Assembly (NCBI RefSeq): GCF_010731675.1
Contig: NZ_AP022584.1
Coordinates: forward strand, 3,100,001 to 3,164,000
DNA from: Mycobacterium marseillense
GTDB lineage: Bacteria; Actinomycetota; Actinomycetes; Mycobacteriales; Mycobacteriaceae
Direction: 5' to 3'
DNA length: 64,000 nucleotides
Shown here piece by piece: positions 61,596 to 64,000 of this stretch; positions within the stretch are counted from its first letter, which is position 1; each line of letters begins with the position of its first letter. Both the position numbers and the translations under genes were made by a program. The notes beneath the pieces are model-generated. The model was not told the origin of the DNA, made no database searches, and worked only from the letters and a program-made list of their open reading frames with translations.

Positions 61596-61904
61596 ATGGC
61601 CGACAACACTGTGCGGGTCGATCCGGTGGTGATGCAGGGCGCCGCCGTCTCGCTGAGCGGTGCGGCCGAGCAACTTTCTGCGCAGCTATCCCAACTCGAC
61701 GATCAAGTGGGTCAGATGTTGGGTGGTTGGCAGGGCGCGGCGGGCAGCGCGTACGGGTCCGCATGGGAGCTGTGGCACCAGGGCGCCCGCGAGGTCGAGC
61801 TCGGGCTGTCGATCCTGGCGCATCTGGTCGGCCAGGCCGGCGGGGCCTATCAGAGCAACGAGGCCAGGGCCGCCCAGGCCGAGCGGTCGGTGCGCGATGG
61901 CTGA
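61596..61904 (+). CDS. esxF: WXG100 protein EsxF homologue
   Basis: A 102-aa helical-hairpin protein. The turn motif WQG is at residues 45-47 in GQMLGGWQGAAGSAYGSAWELW. A type VII secretion signal YxxxE (YQSNE) follows the second helix. The segments VDPVVMQG, QVGQMLGGW, SAYGSAWELWH and VELGLS closely follow M. tuberculosis EsxF (Rv3905c). It should pair with the next gene product, EsxE; in M. tuberculosis that dimer is needed for CpnT export and forms membrane pores. The start is ATG 61596; ATG 61584 would add MFRF. Its stop overlaps esxE by 8 bp. Confidence 0.92.
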   Translation: MADNTVRVDPVVMQGAAVSLSGAAEQLSAQLSQLDDQVGQMLGGWQGAAGSAYGSAWELWHQGAREVELGLSILAHLVGQAGGAYQSNEARAAQAERSVRDG

Positions 61905-62187
61905 GGCGTTCCGGGTGGATCCGCAGGCGTTGGCCGACGCCGTGCAGCGGATGGCGACGTTTCAACGCTATGCCGAAGACATGATTGGTGAAATCGATTC
62001 TCGCGTAACGCGTTTGCATGGGACATGGACGGGCGCTGCCGCGGCGGCTCATGCCGAGGCGCATCAGCACTGGGTACGCGGTGAGGCGATGATGCGCGAG
62101 GCGCTGGCGCAGCTGGAGAAGGTCGCCACGACGGCGCACGGCAACTACACCGGCGCGATGTCGACGAATCTCGGTATGTGGTCGTGA
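61897..62187 (+). CDS. esxE: WXG100 protein EsxE homologue
   Basis: A 96-aa WXG100 protein with WTG at residues 44-46 (TRLHGTWTGAAAAAHAEA). VDPQALADAV, HWVRGEAMMREALAQL and the C-terminus NYTGAMSTNLGMWS are almost the same as in EsxE (Rv3904c). ATG 61897 lies inside the last codons of esxF (ATGGCTGA, 61897-61904), so the two partners are made in equal amounts by coupled translation. It probably has no export signal of its own and leaves the cell as a dimer with EsxF. Confidence 0.92.
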   Translation: MAEAFRVDPQALADAVQRMATFQRYAEDMIGEIDSRVTRLHGTWTGAAAAAHAEAHQHWVRGEAMMREALAQLEKVATTAHGNYTGAMSTNLGMWS

Positions 62188-62191
62188 ATTC

Positions 62192-64000
62192 ATGGCGCCG
62201 CTGGCGTGTGACCCGACGGCCCTAGACCGCGCCGGCGCCACGGTGGTGGCCACGGGCGAGTCGCTGGGATCGGTGATCTCGGCCTTGACCACGGCGCTGG
62301 CCGGCAGCGCCGGTATGGCCGGTGACGATCCGGTAGGTGTCACAGTGGGCCGCGCTTACAACGGTGCGGCGGCCAAGGTGATCGAGGCGATGACCAGTAC
62401 CCGCAATGGGCTGTGCAGCATCGGCGACGGCGTGCGGATGTCGGCACACAACTATGCGGTCGCCGAGGCGATGTCGGATGTGGCGGGCCGCGCAGAGGGT
62501 CTGCCCACGCCGCCGGTGACCGGGCCGTTGACCGTCGGGGCTTCGCCGCCGTCGGCCGTCGGTGCCGGTAGCGGCGCACCGGCGGGCTGGAGCTGGGTCG
62601 CGCCCTATATCGGAATGATCTGGCCCACAGGCGATTCCGCAAAGCTGCGCGCCGCTGCGGCGGCGTGGACGACCGCGGGTGTCAACTTCATGACGACCGA
62701 GATCGCGGCAGGCGGCGGCACGATGGCCGCCATCGCCGGGCAGCAGATTCCCGAGGTCGCTGCCATCAACAAAGCGTTGGCTAATGCCTCCGGCGCCACA
62801 AGCAACGTTGCGCAGCAATGCCAAACGATCGCTGCGCAACTCAATAGCTACGCGGCAAAGATCGACAAGGTCCACGCGGCGATCCTGGATCTGTTGTCCC
62901 GCATCTGCGATCCGCTGACCGGGATCAAAGAGGTCTGGGATCTCTTGACCGACGAAGACGAAGACGAGATCAAGAGGATCGCCGACGACATCAAAACGGT
63001 GGTCGATAACTTCGCCCGGGAAGCCGAAACGCTGGGTGGGCAGATCGAGGCCGCCATGTCGGCGGCCGAAACCGCCGCCAAGGACATGGCCCACTGGGTG
63101 GATAAAGAGTGGGACCACTTTCTGCACGGGACGCCGGTCGGTAGGGCCCTCAATCAGGTGGGTCAGACATTCAAAGGAGTCGGCGTCGAGGGCTGGGATC
63201 TCCTCAAGGGTTTCTACGACATCAGCCAATTTCACGCCGTGCTCGACCCGGCAGGTTATGCCAAAACGATGGGTGGCATGGTCGAAGGAGCTGGGACGCT
63301 CGTCGGCTTGGGACCCGACGGCGGGCCCGGAGTCGCCGAGGCCTGGAAAGCGCTGGGCAAGGACGTCACCCATTGGGACGAGTGGGGCACCAACCCTGCC
63401 GAAGCGCTCGGAAAATCGCTCTTCGACGTGGCGACTCTGGCCTTGCCCGGCGGACCGCTCTCCAAGCTGGGCAAAGTTGGGCACGGCGCTGCCGACGCGC
63501 TGAAAGGCTTGAAGAAGCCGCCCGAAATTCCCAAGGTTCCGTCGGTAAAGCCTCCGGAGGTCAAGCCTCCCCCGGTCGCGCCCAAACCGCCGGAATCGGG
63601 CCACCCCGCGCCGGCGCCCGAGGGCAAGCCAGGACCTTCGGGAAAGCCAGCGCCCGGCCCAGCCGACGGTCCGCTGCCGCACAGCCCCACCGAATCCAAG
63701 CCACCGGTTGGCGGGACACCTCACAGCGGCGAACCGAAACCCATTGGGGTTCCGCCAGAATCGGGCGGCAAGCCGCCGGTATCGGCCCCCGCGGAAGGCA
63801 CGACACCACCCCATCTGCAGCCGCACGAGCCGGCTCCCGCCCACGTGCCATCTGCGGAGCCGGCGACGGCCCCAGCCGCCGCTCCAACTCCCGCGGCCTC
63901 GATGCCCGCGGCATCGGCTCCTTCGGTGCCGTCGATGCCGTCTTTGCCGGAGCCGCCGTCCCTCCCCTCTCTTCCCATGGACAACCCCCCCGCCGAAACG
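62192..64000 (+). CDS. cpnT: CpnT-type channel/NAD-glycohydrolase toxin, N-terminal 603 residues (runs off window)
   Basis: The frame is open without a stop from ATG 62192 to the window end. It begins MAPLACDPTALDRAGATVVA, 4 bp after esxE. Residues 1-435 align in mind with the CpnT channel/export domain (Rv3903c): GDGVRMSAHNYAVAEAMSDV, WVAPYIGMIWPTGDSAKLR, RICDPLTGIKEVWDLL, HWDEWGTNPAEALGKSLFD and ATLALPGGPLSKLGK. From about residue 440 a Pro-rich linker runs to the end and includes ESGHPAPAP and GPLPHSPTESKPP, also found in CpnT. The C-terminal toxin (TNT NAD glycohydrolase in M. tuberculosis) would lie beyond 64000 and is not proven here. Confidence 0.92.
   Translation, partial: MAPLACDPTALDRAGATVVATGESLGSVISALTTALAGSAGMAGDDPVGVTVGRAYNGAAAKVIEAMTSTRNGLCSIGDGVRMSAHNYAVAEAMSDVAGRAEGLPTPPVTGPLTVGASPPSAVGAGSGAPAGWSWVAPYIGMIWPTGDSAKLRAAAAAWTTAGVNFMTTEIAAGGGTMAAIAGQQIPEVAAINKALANASGATSNVAQQCQTIAAQLNSYAAKIDKVHAAILDLLSRICDPLTGIKEVWDLLTDEDEDEIKRIADDIKTVVDNFAREAETLGGQIEAAMSAAETAAKDMAHWVDKEWDHFLHGTPVGRALNQVGQTFKGVGVEGWDLLKGFYDISQFHAVLDPAGYAKTMGGMVEGAGTLVGLGPDGGPGVAEAWKALGKDVTHWDEWGTNPAEALGKSLFDVATLALPGGPLSKLGKVGHGAADALKGLKKPPEIPKVPSVKPPEVKPPPVAPKPPESGHPAPAPEGKPGPSGKPAPGPADGPLPHSPTESKPPVGGTPHSGEPKPIGVPPESGGKPPVSAPAEGTTPPHLQPHEPAPAHVPSAEPATAPAAAPTPAASMPAASAPSVPSMPSLPEPPSLPSLPMDNPPAET

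Noticed and set aside
62222..63844. Long minus-strand open frame (540 codons) opposite the CpnT homologue
   Set aside because: Its product is Arg/Gly-rich with no domain, and it mirrors the plus-strand cpnT frame, which has clear homology. GC-rich third positions create such shadows.

Overview
This is a GC-rich (roughly 68-70 percent by eye) actinobacterial chromosome segment. Gene order and protein sequences fit a slow-growing Mycobacterium, most probably a member of the M. avium complex or a close relative. From one end to the other it runs parallel, in inverted orientation, to the M. tuberculosis Rv0564c-Rv0508 region (recalled from knowledge, not searched). PE_PGRS6, VapBC3 and the Rv0560c methyltransferase are absent and several accessory genes are inserted. 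No tRNA, rRNA, insertion sequence or CRISPR array was recognised.

Layout: 1-3.8 kb holds the end of gpsA, an added SulP transporter, a small XRE regulator and htpX. 3.9-15.2 kb holds an isoprenoid/menaquinone block (grcC1, menJ, menG, menD, bpoC, menC) with the mannosyltransferase mgtA and an amidohydrolase. 15.2-17 kb is a short accessory island (an orphan 133-aa protein and a DUF2510-HIRAN fusion). 17-20.7 kb has fadD8 and an added TetR/aldo-keto reductase divergon with two visible palindromic operators. 20.7-26.2 kb has menB, an SDR, a VOC protein, pitA and menE. 26.2-33.7 kb is an envelope/sugar block: a GT-C-like membrane protein, two glycosyltransferase-type proteins, the large Rv0538-type protein with a mucin-like stalk, and galE3. 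33.7-38.6 kb has mtnP, menA, fabH, a 54-bp minisatellite and an EspI-like ParA ATPase. 38.6-44.6 kb is the System II cytochrome c maturation operon (ccdA, resB, ccsA, thioredoxin-like lipoprotein) plus hemL. 45-48.8 kb has an added tartrate-dehydratase-like/ketopantoate-reductase-like pair and an amino-acid permease. 49-54.5 kb is a surface acylation/esterase cluster. 54.8-61.5 kb has the Rv0516c-type osmosensing STAS protein and the tetrapyrrole operon hemA-hemC-hemD-hemB.

The most striking part is the right end: an esxF-esxE-cpnT locus (two WXG100 proteins plus the channel/linker part of a CpnT-type NAD-toxin exporter) sits next to the hemA/Rv0508 divergence, not at the Rv3903c-Rv3905c position. 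The cpnT gene runs off the window after 603 codons, so its toxin payload and any immunity gene are not seen.

Functionally the window is dominated by electron-transport cofactors: seven menaquinone genes, four System II cytochrome c maturation genes and five haem genes, interleaved with cell-envelope glycosylation and acylation. Many neighbouring genes overlap by four bases (ATGA, GTGA or TTGA), indicating translationally coupled operons. Several starts look leaderless, with a TANNNT box 6-7 nt ahead of the start codon.
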